Numbered from the stretch's first letter, positions 35,527 to 44,324 are shown. The stretch is 64,000 nt of DNA from Arthrobacter sp. SLBN-100 (GCF_006715305.1 NZ_VFMY01000001.1:3968001-4032000), one strand, 5' to 3'. Notes: a model not told the origin generated them from the sequence alone. Numbers and translations are program-made.

Positions 35527-35744
35527 GTTTCCTATGTCCGAAGCGGCAATTCAGTTCCATAATGGCCACATAGGCTTCGGGGACCCTCGCGCCGGTGATG
35601 GCTGGCGCGGCGTTGCAGAGTCCCAGGTAGCCGCCCACGGCAAGGCGGAGTGGACGGCCACGCAGGCGCGGAGAGAGGCATTCCGGGACTGCCATCGGGG
35701 AGAGCATCGCCATCACCGCGATAAGAATGCGCAAAGGAATTCAA

Positions 35745-36125
35745 ATGCTCAAGGATTCAGCAATCATGGCTGTCCTTCCCGCGAAGGACCTGGACAGGGC
35801 AAAAGACTTCTACCGGGACAAGCTGGGATTGGAATCCCCCGAGACCCTGGAGGAAGAAGGCCTGATGTACCACTGTGGCAACGGAACATCCTTTTTGGTT
35901 TACCAGACAGAGAATGCCGGCTCGGCCAAGAACACCCAGATGGGCTGGGAAGTGAACAACCTTGACCGCGAGATGGAAGAAATGCGCGGCCGTGGTGTCA
36001 CGTTTGAAGATTACGATTTCCCGGGGTTGAAAACGGAAAACGGCGTTGCCGATAACGCCTGGGGAAGGTCCGCCTGGTTCCTGGACAGCGAGGGGAACAT
36101 CCTCAACATCTCACAACGGAAGTAG
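35745..36125 (+). CDS. VOC superfamily (glyoxalase/bleomycin-resistance-like) protein
   Basis: This 126-residue protein has paired beta-alpha-beta-beta-beta modules: IMAVLPAKDLDRAKDFYRDKLGLES (module 1) and QMGWEVNNLDREMEEMRGRGVTFEDYDFPG (module 2), ending SAWFLDSEGNILNISQ. The usual metal ligand pattern is incomplete, so it may be a binding protein or a non-metal VOC enzyme. ATG 35745 has AAAGGA six bases upstream. The 218 bases before it contain no convincing gene. Confidence 0.82.
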   Translation: MLKDSAIMAVLPAKDLDRAKDFYRDKLGLESPETLEEEGLMYHCGNGTSFLVYQTENAGSAKNTQMGWEVNNLDREMEEMRGRGVTFEDYDFPGLKTENGVADNAWGRSAWFLDSEGNILNISQRK

Positions 36126-36132
36126 CCCTTGC

Positions 36133-36169
36133 CAAAGCCCGCGCGAGCACTCTGACCGCGCGGGCTTTG
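36133..36169 (+). terminator. Hairpin after the VOC gene
   Basis: A perfect 13-bp stem (36133-36145 with 36157-36169) and an 11-base loop lie just after the VOC stop codon. There is no T-tract, so it may be a weak or factor-dependent terminator. Confidence 0.6.
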
Positions 36170-36320
36170 CAGGAATTGTTACAGGCACATTCTGCTGTGC
36201 GACAGGCATCATCAGGATTGGATCAAGGGAACATCAAAGTTGCCTCAGGTTTGTCCGAATTTCGGTTTCTACCCTCCTGTTGGCGAATAGGCTCCCAGCC
36301 ATAACCACAGCGGCTTAAGC

Positions 36321-36351
36321 AAAAGGCCCGGCTCATTGCCGGGCCTTTTTT
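36321..36351 (+). terminator. Intrinsic terminator immediately upstream of an exported nuclease gene (attenuator-like)
   Basis: A perfect 12-bp stem (36321-36332 with 36338-36349, loop TCATT) is followed by T residues. It ends only 11 bases before the TTG start of the next gene, and the ribosome site of that gene begins three bases after the T-run. There is no space for a promoter between hairpin and gene, so the hairpin is likely in that gene's leader. Confidence 0.8.
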
Positions 36352-36362
36352 ATGGGGGAACA

Positions 36363-37478
36363 TTGTCAAAGTTTGGGAAGCTGCCGGAGTCAGCGCCGGG
36401 AAAACGGCCGCCACGGAAGTCGGGGGCGATCGCCCTTGGGGTTTCGTTGGCACTGTTTATCGCCGGTGCTGTCGCCTTGCCTCGTGTCCTGTCCGCGGAT
36501 CTGGAAGCTGCCGCGTCAGCCAGCACGGCTACAGCAGCCCCAGCCCAGACGGCCGCAACTGCCCAAGCTGCGCCGGCGACGTCGCCGTCTCCTGCCGTCC
36601 AGGAGACGGGGGTGCCACTGGACCCCGAAACTTCCAACGCAACGGCGCCGGAGGCCGCCGCCGCGGCGTCGAAAGCGCAGCCGGACTTCGCGACCAGGGC
36701 GATGGACCTGCTGGCCACGCTTCCCATCAAGGGCCGCGCGCCCAAGACAGGCTATGACCGGGCGCTGTTCGGGCAGGCGTGGGCCGACGTTGACCGCAAC
36801 GGCTGCGACACCCGGAATGACATTCTCAAACGCGACCTGACGGGCATCACCTACACCAACAGCGTTCCCTGCAAGGTGCAGACCGGAACGCTGGCGGACC
36901 CGTACACGGGCGCCAGCATCAGCTTCCTGCGGGGGAGCGGGACCAGCGTCGCCGTCCAGATCGACCATGTTGTGGCCCTCAGCGACGCCTGGCAAAAAGG
37001 CGCGCAGCAGTTAACCACTGAGCAGCGGACGGCCTTCGCCAACGACCCGCTTAACCTGCAGGCGACGGACGGCCCCACCAACCAGCAAAAGGGCGACGGC
37101 GACGCCGCCACCTGGCTGCCGCCGAACAAGGGCTTCCGGTGCGAGTACGTTGCGCGGCAGATTTCGGTGAAGGCAAGCTACAGCCTGTGGGTCACCCAGG
37201 CTGAGCACGACGCGATGGCCAACATCCTCGCCGGATGCGGCGGGCAGCTGGCACCCACGAACCAGCAGGCGCCGGCTGCTGCATCAGCACCGGCACCCGC
37301 AGCGGAGCCCGCGCCTGTTGTTGCTTCCCCGGCACCGGCCGTTCCCGCAGCCGCTGGTGTTTTCTACGCGAACTGTGCGGCGGCAAAAGCTGCCGGTGCG
37401 GCGCCGATCCAGGCAGGGGAGGCCGGCTACCGGGCGGGGCTGGACCGCGATTTGGACGGCATCGCCTGCGAAAGCTGA
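36363..37478 (+). CDS. Exported HNH nuclease (GmrSD/DUF1524-type) with C-terminal Excalibur domain
   Basis: This 371-residue protein has a signal or anchor helix (about 21-43), an Ala/Thr-rich spacer, a DUF1524-type HNH nuclease domain, an Ala/Pro linker and a C-terminal Excalibur domain. The nuclease shows RAPKTGYDRALFGQAWADVDRNGCDTRNDIL, then VQIDHVVALSDAWQKGA near 198-214 with catalytic Asp-His, then NDPLNLQATDGPTNQQKGDG. The Excalibur domain (about 334-371) has FYANCAAAKAAGAAP and a calcium loop DRDLDGIACE. It probably degrades DNA outside the cytoplasm. The start TTG 36363 is set by GGGGGA upstream and by the signal helix. Confidence 0.85.
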   Translation: MSKFGKLPESAPGKRPPRKSGAIALGVSLALFIAGAVALPRVLSADLEAAASASTATAAPAQTAATAQAAPATSPSPAVQETGVPLDPETSNATAPEAAAAASKAQPDFATRAMDLLATLPIKGRAPKTGYDRALFGQAWADVDRNGCDTRNDILKRDLTGITYTNSVPCKVQTGTLADPYTGASISFLRGSGTSVAVQIDHVVALSDAWQKGAQQLTTEQRTAFANDPLNLQATDGPTNQQKGDGDAATWLPPNKGFRCEYVARQISVKASYSLWVTQAEHDAMANILAGCGGQLAPTNQQAPAAASAPAPAAEPAPVVASPAPAVPAAAGVFYANCAAAKAAGAAPIQAGEAGYRAGLDRDLDGIACES

Positions 37479-37542
37479 CCCATTTTCTTGGGGCACTGGT
37501 GCCCCATGTGAATCACCATCAGAAGCATTCCTAGGGGGAATT

Positions 37543-38232
37543 ATGAAAAAGACGCTCACATTGGTTGTCCTGGCCGGGCTCATGCTGACCGGCTGCAGCG
37601 GCAAGCAGGCGGCGGTGCAGCCGGCAGACACTGCTGCCGCTGTTGCGGCGATTGTAGACATGGTCATGGTCGCGGGCGTAGTTGGCCTGACCTTGGATAA
37701 AGCCACCGATCAGCTGGAAGGTCTCGGGTTTGAGGTCGAGGCCAAGGACACCGCCGAGGGCAAGTCGATTCTTGTGGAGAAGAACTGGCAGGTGATTTCC
37801 CAAGACCCGACAAACGGTACCAAGGCGGCAAAGGGATCCACCGTGCACCTTGGCGTCAAGTCCCTTGAAAAGCTGGCGGAGGAGAAGGCTGCGGCAGAGA
37901 AGGAGGCGGCTGAGAAAGCGGCTGCGGAGAAGGCTGCGGCAGATGCCGCTGCTGCGGAAAAGGCAGCTGCCGATGCCGCTGCGGCGAAATTGGCTGCCGA
38001 CCAGGCGGCGCAGCAGGCAGCTGCCCAGCAGGCCGCGAAGCCGGCACCGGCACCGGCACCAGCCCCGGCTCCGGCACCAGCCCCCGCTCCGGCACCCGCT
38101 AAAGCGCCGGCGTCGGCCTATTACGCCAACTGCACGGATGCCAGAAACGCCGGGGCGGCTCCGCTCTATGCCGGACAGCCTGGTTACCGGGGGGCACTTG
38201 ATCGCGACAATGACGGCGTCGCCTGCGAGTAG
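37543..38232 (+). CDS. Lipoprotein with PASTA-like domain, Ala-rich coiled coil and Excalibur domain
   Basis: This 229-residue protein begins MKKTLTLVVLAGLMLTGCSG, a lipoprotein signal with acylated Cys18. A PASTA-like module follows (VVGLTLDKATDQLEGLGFEV, about 45-110), then an Ala/Glu/Lys heptad-like helix (EKAAAEKEAAEKAAAEKAAA type, about 112-165), an Ala-Pro repeat stalk (about 166-190) and a C-terminal Excalibur domain (YYANCTDARNAGAAPLY, DRDNDGVACE). It is likely tethered to the membrane and reaches into the wall. GGGGGAA precedes the ATG. It directly follows the exported nuclease gene (64 bases) and shares the C-terminal domain. Confidence 0.85.
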   Translation: MKKTLTLVVLAGLMLTGCSGKQAAVQPADTAAAVAAIVDMVMVAGVVGLTLDKATDQLEGLGFEVEAKDTAEGKSILVEKNWQVISQDPTNGTKAAKGSTVHLGVKSLEKLAEEKAAAEKEAAEKAAAEKAAADAAAAEKAAADAAAAKLAADQAAQQAAAQQAAKPAPAPAPAPAPAPAPAPAPAKAPASAYYANCTDARNAGAAPLYAGQPGYRGALDRDNDGVACE

Positions 38233-38252
38233 CCAGTAACGCCCACAAGTGA

Positions 38253-38293
38253 GCCGTGGATACCTTCACTTTCGAAGGTATCCACGGCTTTTT
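38253..38293 (+). terminator. Strong rho-independent terminator after the Excalibur lipoprotein
   Basis: A perfect 15-bp stem (38253-38267 with 38274-38288) and a six-base loop are followed by five T. It ends the two-gene Excalibur operon. Confidence 0.9.
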
Positions 38294-38432
38294 GGTCCAT
38301 CCAGCAGGCACTACCTGAGATGGATGTGCCGCACCTGAAAGGAACCTGACAATTCCCTAGACAGTGGACTAACCCCAGGTTTAGGCTGAGCGCCATTGGG
38401 GGCTCACAAAAAACAAAGCTGGGGAGCAAAGC

Positions 38433-40373
38433 ATGCCACAACGCAGTAGATCGGTTGTTTTTGCAGCATTAAGCACTTTGGCGTTGTCAGCACTGGGGCT
38501 GACAGGCGCCATCGCGGATCCGGACGGCCAACACGCCGGTGACGAGGGCCATCTCGTCGGAACCGGAGAATACGGAAAGATAAATCTCGTGGATGTCGTC
38601 GATCTGACTGACACCCCCGACCTCATCGCAGACGTCAGCGTTTCACCGGACGGGAACACCGCCTTCCTCGCTAACTGGGGCGAGCCGGACTGCGCTGGGC
38701 CGGAAACCGGCGGACAGACCAGCCCGGATGCCGGCGTCTACATCGTCGACATTTCCAGGGTGGACCAGGTTACTGACCCGGACGACTGGGAACCGCAGCA
38801 GGTGGGATTCATCCCGTCGCACCAGGACACCCGGCCGGGTGAGGGCCTGCAGGTCATTGAAGTCACCACCGCACATTTCAGCGGTGAAGTACTGGTGGTG
38901 AACAACGAAGCCTGCGGCAAGAACGCCAAGGGCGGTGTATCCCTCTTCGACGTTACCGACCCCCTCAAGCCAAAGAAGCTGTCTGAGAATTTCGGTGACC
39001 GCGAACCGGGAAGCAGTGATGCCAACGAGATCCACAGCGCTTTCGCCTGGGACGCGGGCGACAACGCCTATGTGGTGGTGACGGATAACGAAGAAGCCAC
39101 GGACGTGGACATCTTCGACATCACCAACCCGCACCGCCCCCGTCTGGTTGCCGAGTATGACCTGAACGAGTTCGGTGTGGACCAGTCTGATCTGGGACTC
39201 ACCGACTCCTTCCTGCACGACATGGTGGTCAAGGAAATCAACGGCGAATTCATCATGCTGCTCTCCTACTGGGACGGCGGCTACGTTCTCCTGAACGTTG
39301 ATGACCCCGCCGCCGCCGAGTTCCTTGGTGATTCCGATTTCGCCCCGGTTGATCCCCAGCTGCTGGAATCCCTGGGAGTGTCCCTGACTCCTGAGGGAAA
39401 CGGTCACCAGGCCGAATTCACGACGGACAACCGGTTCATCATCAGCACGGACGAGGATTTTGCGCCCTACCGCACCGATGATTTCAAGATCACCAGTGGC
39501 GCCCACCAGGGCACGTACCCGTCCGTCATCGTTGGCGGCGGCCAGGCCCCGGCGATCCTGGACGATCTGACCTTGAACGGTCCCGTAGTCTATGGCGGCT
39601 ACGCCTGCCCGGATTCAACCGCCATTCCCACCCCCGAGAGCATCCCGGGATACGTGGAATCCCTCACCCCTGGCGAGGAAACCACCCTTGTGCTCCAAAG
39701 GGGACCCGTGGGGGACCCGAGTGCCCCGGAAGAAGCCTGCTTCCCAGGGGAAAAGGCACATGAAGCAGCCCTTGCCGGCTGGGACGCGGTGCTATTCGTG
39801 AACCATCACACAGGTGAGGTGCCCGGCGCGGAACCGTTCTGCGGCTCCGGCGCTTTCGTCGACGAGATTGTTGCCGTCTGCACCACCCATGCGGCGTTCC
39901 ACCGCCTCTTCGACCTGGCACCACTGGATGCACCGTGGACCTACCCGGAAGCTCTGGCGGTGGGAACCATTGGAGCGGAAATCGAAGTCGGTTCGATCTT
40001 TGACGGTTGGGGTTATGTCCACCTCCTGGACGCCACCACGCTGGAGGAACTGGACACGTACGCCATTCCGGAAGCCCATGACCCGGCATACGCCTTCGGC
40101 TTCGGGGACCTGAGCGTCCACGAAGTGGCCGTGGACCCGCAGGATCCATCGCTGGCGTACCTGTCGTACTACTCCGGCGGCCTGAGGGCGGTCCAGATCC
40201 AGTGCGACAACCCCGAAGACACTGCCACGTGTGAACTCGTGGAAGTCGGCGGCTACCTGGACGCCGCGGGCAACGACTTCTGGGGTGTGGAAACGTTCAT
40301 TGGTGAGGACGGCAGGACCTACATCCTCGGCAGTGACAGGGATAGCGGGCTCTGGATCTTCACAGACCCGTAA
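38433..40373 (+). CDS. Secreted LVIVD-type beta-propeller protein with PA-like insertion
   Basis: This 646-residue protein has a signal peptide (about 1-28, ending AIA) and LVIVD-like propeller blades: GVYIVDISRVDQ, GVSLFDVTDPLKPKKL, DVDIFDITNPHRPRLVAEYDL and GYVLLNVDDPAAAEFLG. A protease-associated (PA)-type domain seems inserted at about 365-480 (PSVIVGGGQAPAILDD, GPVVYGGYACPDST, AGWDAVLFVNH). Two final blades follow (GYVHLLDATTLEELD, GLWIFTDP). Function is unknown; such proteins often bind ligands or partners outside the cell. A GGGGAG site lies six bases before the ATG. Confidence 0.78.
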   Translation: MPQRSRSVVFAALSTLALSALGLTGAIADPDGQHAGDEGHLVGTGEYGKINLVDVVDLTDTPDLIADVSVSPDGNTAFLANWGEPDCAGPETGGQTSPDAGVYIVDISRVDQVTDPDDWEPQQVGFIPSHQDTRPGEGLQVIEVTTAHFSGEVLVVNNEACGKNAKGGVSLFDVTDPLKPKKLSENFGDREPGSSDANEIHSAFAWDAGDNAYVVVTDNEEATDVDIFDITNPHRPRLVAEYDLNEFGVDQSDLGLTDSFLHDMVVKEINGEFIMLLSYWDGGYVLLNVDDPAAAEFLGDSDFAPVDPQLLESLGVSLTPEGNGHQAEFTTDNRFIISTDEDFAPYRTDDFKITSGAHQGTYPSVIVGGGQAPAILDDLTLNGPVVYGGYACPDSTAIPTPESIPGYVESLTPGEETTLVLQRGPVGDPSAPEEACFPGEKAHEAALAGWDAVLFVNHHTGEVPGAEPFCGSGAFVDEIVAVCTTHAAFHRLFDLAPLDAPWTYPEALAVGTIGAEIEVGSIFDGWGYVHLLDATTLEELDTYAIPEAHDPAYAFGFGDLSVHEVAVDPQDPSLAYLSYYSGGLRAVQIQCDNPEDTATCELVEVGGYLDAAGNDFWGVETFIGEDGRTYILGSDRDSGLWIFTDP

Positions 40374-40384
40374 ACCTGGAAAAC

Positions 40385-40428
40385 CACGGAGGGGGGGCAG
40401 CTGTCTGGGCGCCCCCCCTCCGTGTTTT
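40385..40428 (+). terminator. Rho-independent terminator after the propeller gene
   Basis: A perfect 14-bp stem (40385-40398 with 40411-40424) including runs of seven G and seven C is followed by TTTT. It lies between the propeller gene and the convergent SnoaL-like gene. Confidence 0.88.
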
Positions 40429-40438
40429 AAGCCCCTGA

Positions 40439-40873
40439 TCAATGCGCGGTCAGTTCCCGCATCAGTCCGAGCTGTGAGAGGAACTCCACCTGGTCAAAGT
40501 AGAAGTGGTGAGACGTGATCTCACCGTTTTCAACTGTGGCCACGTCGCAGCTATGGAGCCTGAGTTCCTTGCCAGTGGGCTTAAGGGACTCGCCTGTGGG
40601 CATGCGCAGCGGCCCGGTGTTGGTGCCGATGACGATGCCCTCATCGATCGCCACATTGCCGGACTCATGCCGCCCCGTCTGCTCGTACCGGACGTCCGGC
40701 ATTGCTTCCCACATGTCGAAGAGGTAGCTGATGATGGCGTCACGCCCGCGGATCTCCCCTTGGTCCGGAGTGTAGGCCACGGCCTCAGCGGCGTAGCTGC
40801 TGGACAGTGTCTCTTTGTCTTTTGATTCCATGGCCCTGTTTAAGCGATCCATGACCTCGCGTGCCTGACCCAT
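40439..40873 (-). CDS. SnoaL/NTF2-like fold protein
   Basis: This 144-residue protein has the SnoaL-like cone-fold pattern MDRLNRAMESKDKETLSSSYAAEAVAYTPDQGEIRGRDAIISYLFDMWEAMPDVRYE, with later strands VDEGIVIGTNTGPL and HSCDVATVENGEITSHHFYFDQVEFLSQLGL. Members act as polyketide cyclases, isomerases or binding proteins; no specific role can be assigned. ATG 40873 has GGAGGT upstream, and the in-frame upstream extension is not coding-like. The next 195 bases, up to the amidohydrolase stop, hold no gene. Confidence 0.8.
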   Translation of the reverse strand: MGQAREVMDRLNRAMESKDKETLSSSYAAEAVAYTPDQGEIRGRDAIISYLFDMWEAMPDVRYEQTGRHESGNVAIDEGIVIGTNTGPLRMPTGESLKPTGKELRLHSCDVATVENGEITSHHFYFDQVEFLSQLGLMRELTAH

Positions 40874-41068
40874 GGTGGACCTCCAATTTTTGGGCGGCCT
40901 CACGGAAGCGGAGGCCGCTTCGTGAATTTGGCTTCGGCTGATTGTCGGAGCCAATCAAATTCCACGCCCGCCCCGGATGGCTGTCAATGAGCCGTGCTAC
41001 CCCTTCAGAACGGCAGCGCGACCAGCGGAGCCAGCCCCCACACGCGACCTGGCCACCCAGCTTTCGGA

Positions 41069-42334
41069 TCAGGGGCTGACTACCCGCCCGTCCTGGATCA
41101 GTACGTCCAAGTGGTCGGCAATGTCGGCCAGCACCGAGATGTCCGCAAGCGGGTCGGCGGACAGCACCAGCATGTCGGCGTCCGCGCCTGGTGCCACGAC
41201 GCCGATCTGGCCTTCGCGTCCCAGCAGCTGGGCCGCCGTCGTGGTTGCCGAGCGGATGGCATCGATTGCCGGCTGGACCTTCCCCAGAAGCCGGAACTGT
41301 TCGTTCTGATGGCGGTGCATGCCGCCAAGGAGGTCGGTTCCGTACGCCATCTTGACTCCGGCTTCGTGCGCGCGGGCGATTGCCTCGAGGCCGCTGGTGA
41401 GTACGGAGTCCACCTTGGCCCACATGTCCTCGGTGAGGCCGAAGCTCCTGCCTTCCTCTTTAAGGGCCCAGTACGTCACCAGGGTGGGAACCAGGAAGGC
41501 GTCCTTTTCGAGGAACAGGCGGAGGCTTTCGTCGTCGAGCAGGTTGCCGTGCTCGATGGAACGGACGCCGGCCTCAAGGGCACGGTTGATGGCACGGGCA
41601 GTGTAGGCATGGGCAGCGACGTAGCGGTTGGCGGCTTCGGCCTCCTCCACGGCCGCACGCATTTCCTCCATCGAATACTGGGTGGAGTCGATGCGGTCCG
41701 TGGGCGATGAAACACCGCCGGAGGCCATGATCTTGATGTGGTGGGCGCCCTTGCGGAGCTCGTCGCGTGCGGCGGCCCGCACGGCGTCGACACCGTCGGC
41801 CACGCGGCCAATGCCGCAGCATCCACGCCCGTTGGGGTCATGGTCTTCACCCGGAAGCCGCATGTCGCCATGCCCGCCGGTCTGGCTCAGCGCGTGCCCG
41901 CAGAAGTGGATCTTCGGGCCGTCCAGCAGGCCTTCCTGCTGTGCCATCGCCAGGCCGAAGTCCGCACCGGAGAGGTCCCGGACGGTGGTGAAGCCGCGGC
42001 GCAGCATCTGGCCCATGATCCGGGCCGTCTGCGCATAAACGTACGAGGCCGGTGTCCACGTCAGCGACCGGAAGTCGGCGCTGGAGGCGACCACATGGAC
42101 GTGGCAGTCGATGAGCCCCGGAATGATGAACTTTCCGGTGCCATCGACCTCGTGCGCTCCCGGGGGCGCTTCGGCATCCGGGCCGACGCTGCTGATCTTT
42201 CCGTCACTACTGACGACGTCGGCAACGGAGTAAGTGCCTGCGCTCACGTCCAGCACGCTGGCGTGGCGGATCACCAGGGCAGCGCTGCCGGTTGTGTCTT
42301 CAGTGGAGGCCTGGGTGTTCGGGGCGGTGCTCAT
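41069..42334 (-). CDS. Metal-dependent amidohydrolase (imidazolonepropionase/prolidase-like)
   Basis: This 421-residue amidohydrolase has the binuclear-metal ligand set: His78 and His80 (LIDCHVHV), a bridging Lys201 (HHIKIMASGG), His242 (AHAYTA), His262 (IEHGN) and Asp334 (YGTDLLGG). This lysine-bridged subtype includes Xaa-Pro dipeptidases, organophosphate-degrading enzymes and related hydrolases, so an amide, peptide or lactone substrate is likely. Its ATG directly follows the TAA of the GAF gene, making a three-gene operon with the MFS transporter upstream. Regulation by the divergent RpiR protein is probable. Confidence 0.85.
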   Translation of the reverse strand: MSTAPNTQASTEDTTGSAALVIRHASVLDVSAGTYSVADVVSSDGKISSVGPDAEAPPGAHEVDGTGKFIIPGLIDCHVHVVASSADFRSLTWTPASYVYAQTARIMGQMLRRGFTTVRDLSGADFGLAMAQQEGLLDGPKIHFCGHALSQTGGHGDMRLPGEDHDPNGRGCCGIGRVADGVDAVRAAARDELRKGAHHIKIMASGGVSSPTDRIDSTQYSMEEMRAAVEEAEAANRYVAAHAYTARAINRALEAGVRSIEHGNLLDDESLRLFLEKDAFLVPTLVTYWALKEEGRSFGLTEDMWAKVDSVLTSGLEAIARAHEAGVKMAYGTDLLGGMHRHQNEQFRLLGKVQPAIDAIRSATTTAAQLLGREGQIGVVAPGADADMLVLSADPLADISVLADIADHLDVLIQDGRVVSP

Positions 42335-42823
42335 TTAGATGGTGTCCTTCCCGGGGACTTCGTGGGGATGGGCTGCAAAGGCTTCGGTGAGGCCGGCCAG
42401 GTTCCGGTTGACGACGTCGACGGCGGCTTCCACGCTGTGCTGCGTGTAGCGGCCTTCCGCGTCCAGCATGGCGAGGACGCCCACCACGTTGCCGCCGTCG
42501 AGGACAGGAACGTTGATGACCGCGCCGCACCCGAGCCGCTGGATGAGTTCGGAATCGGCGAAGACCTCACGCAGCGCGTTCAGGTCGGCGGCCAGGAATG
42601 GTTTCTTGTCTTCGATGACCGTTCCCAGCCAGCCCGGGGAGATCTCGACGGTTTTCTCGCCGCCCACGGGGTAGTCTGCCGGGTGGCTGGTGAAGAGCCG
42701 GCGAAGGCTTGACCGTTCCGGGATCCATTGCAGCGCGGTGAAGAGGATGACGCCGGGATCCTCCCGCATGGCATCGAAGGTCTGTTGGAACACTGTGTCT
42801 GTTGTCATTGATGTTCCGCTCAT
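42335..42823 (-). CDS. Stand-alone GAF-domain protein
   Basis: This 162-residue protein consists almost entirely of a GAF-like domain: FDAMREDPGVILFTALQW, LFTSHPADYPVGGEKTVEISPGWLGTVIEDKKPFLAADLNALREVFADSELIQRLGCGAVINVPVLDGGNVVGVLAMLDAEG. No output domain is attached. Its ATG overlaps the TGA of the MFS gene (after correction of the frameshift) and its stop abuts the amidohydrolase start. It is therefore co-translated with a transporter and a hydrolase, suggesting it senses or handles the same substrate; whether enzyme or regulator is unknown. Confidence 0.8.
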   Translation of the reverse strand: MSGTSMTTDTVFQQTFDAMREDPGVILFTALQWIPERSSLRRLFTSHPADYPVGGEKTVEISPGWLGTVIEDKKPFLAADLNALREVFADSELIQRLGCGAVINVPVLDGGNVVGVLAMLDAEGRYTQHSVEAAVDVVNRNLAGLTEAFAAHPHEVPGKDTI

Positions 42824-44215
42824 TTCTGTGCCGTTCCCGCGGGTGCCGGATCATGCTCGGCGCGGGCATTGATGTCCTCGAGGGATTTGCCGGCAGTGGA
42901 TGCACCGAAGATGACCACGCCAAGGACGCCGACGGTCAGTACCACCGTGGTCATCACGAACACGCCGCCGAAACCAAGGGCCACCGAGAAGATACCGATG
43001 ATGGACGGCGCCAGGATGCTGCCGATGCGTCCCACCGCGCTGGCCAGGCCCACACCGGTGGCTCGCATCCAGGTGGGGAAACAGCTCAGGTGTGTAGGCG
43101 TAAACGCCGGCGTAGGTGCCGTTCAGGAAGAAGGACAAGGTTGCCGCCGCCACCAGGATCATGCCGGAGTCGTTGGACTGGCTCAGCCAGAAGGCGCTGA
43201 GCGCCGAGCCCGCGAGGTACAGGGCGATGGTGTTCTTCCGGTCGATCCGGTCGTTGAGCCACGCGGCGGAGAAATAGCCTGGAATCTGTGCGAGGTAAAT
43301 GATGATCGAGTACTCGAAGCTCTTGGTGACGGTGATGCCGCGGCCCACCAGCAGGGTGGGGATCCAGGAGAAGAAGCCGTAGTAGGAGAACGTGATCACG
43401 AACCAGATCAGCCAGATTACAGCGGTCCGGCGCCGCATGGCCTTGGACCACATGAACTTCAGGGCGTTCCAGATGCTGATTTTCTGCTCGTGCTTGATGA
43501 TCTCTTCGCTGGCGGGCGGGAGCGTGGCGAGGTTCTTGCCGGTTGCCTTCATGACGCTCTGCTCAAAGCGCTCCACCACTTCGGTTGCTTCAGCAATGCG
43601 GCCACGGCTAATCAGGAAGCGGGGGGATTCGGGCAGGCTTCGCCGCCACCAGAGCAGGAGGAGGATCGGGACGGCGGTTATCACCTGGGCCCAGCGCCAG
43701 CCGTCCTCGCCCAGAGGGACGACAAAGCGGCCAATCAGTGCCGCACCCACGAAGCCAAAGGAGAAGAATCCGGCCAGCGTTCCAATGAACCAGCCGCGGC
43801 GCTTGGGCGGGATGAACTCGGACAGGAACGGCGCGATGATGACGCTCTCAGCACCCGCACCCAATCCTGCAAAGATCCGTGCAATCAGGAAGACCTCGAA
43901 GTTCGGCGCCATGGCGGCCACCACAGACATGAGGCAGTAGAAGGCAAGCGCCCAGAGCATCACCTTCTTGCGGCCGAACCGGTCGCCCATCCATCCGGAC
44001 AGGATGGCTCCAAAGAAGAAGCCCAGCGGGGCGGCCGAACCCACCAGGCCAAGGCTTGCGTTGCTGAGGCCCCAGAGTTCCTGGATGCGCGGGAGCAGGA
44101 ATGCGACCACTGCCCCGTCCATGCCGTCGAACGAGTAGCCGAGGCCTCCGATGAGGAGAAGCTTGTAGTGTGGACGACTGAGAGCCAGGCGGTCCAAGCG
44201 TGCGGTGAGAGACAT
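42820..44215 (-). CDS. MFS transporter of the sugar/aromatic-acid type, with apparent +1 frameshift
   Basis: This 12-helix transporter would be 464 residues if repaired. Helix 1 LLLIGGLGYSFDGMDGAVVAFLLP, motif GDRFGRKKVMLW and PESPRFLISRGR are typical of MFS metabolite:H+ symporters. The frame is intact from ATG 44215 to about 43082, then breaks at GGGGAAA (plus strand 43075-43081). The zero frame continues into an unrelated Arg/His-rich tail, whereas the next frame gives the expected WMRATGVGLASAVGRIGSILAP and final helices, ending at a TGA that overlaps the GAF start. One extra base in a homopolymer junction explains it; whether real mutation or sequencing error cannot be told. An AGGAA site precedes the start. 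Confidence 0.8.
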
Positions 44216-44261
44216 GTGGGGTTCCTGCCAGAGTGGGCCAAGTTGTACATTTTGAGGAATA

Positions 44262-44277
44262 TGCACAGATCCGTGCA
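44262..44277. promoter_or_regulatory. Candidate RpiR operator
   Basis: TGCAC (44262-44266) and GTGCA (44273-44277) form a perfect inverted repeat with a six-base spacer, in the 109-base gap between the divergent MFS operon and the RpiR gene. It is suitably placed to control both; low information content makes it tentative. Confidence 0.4.
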
Positions 44278-44324
44278 GATGGGATGTATCGAAGTTACGG
44301 CCCGAGTGTGAGGTAGGTCAATAG

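Noticed and set aside
35447..35734. A 95-codon minus-strand frame with a signal-like start
   Set aside because: It overlaps the end of the DinB-like gene, lacks a ribosome site and shows no conserved segment after the hydrophobic start.
36255..36320. Purine-riboswitch-like GTTTCTACC in the leader of the exported nuclease
   Set aside because: Only this short stretch matches. The pairing loops and conserved bases around it are missing, so it is probably coincidence; the terminator-like hairpin is reported separately.
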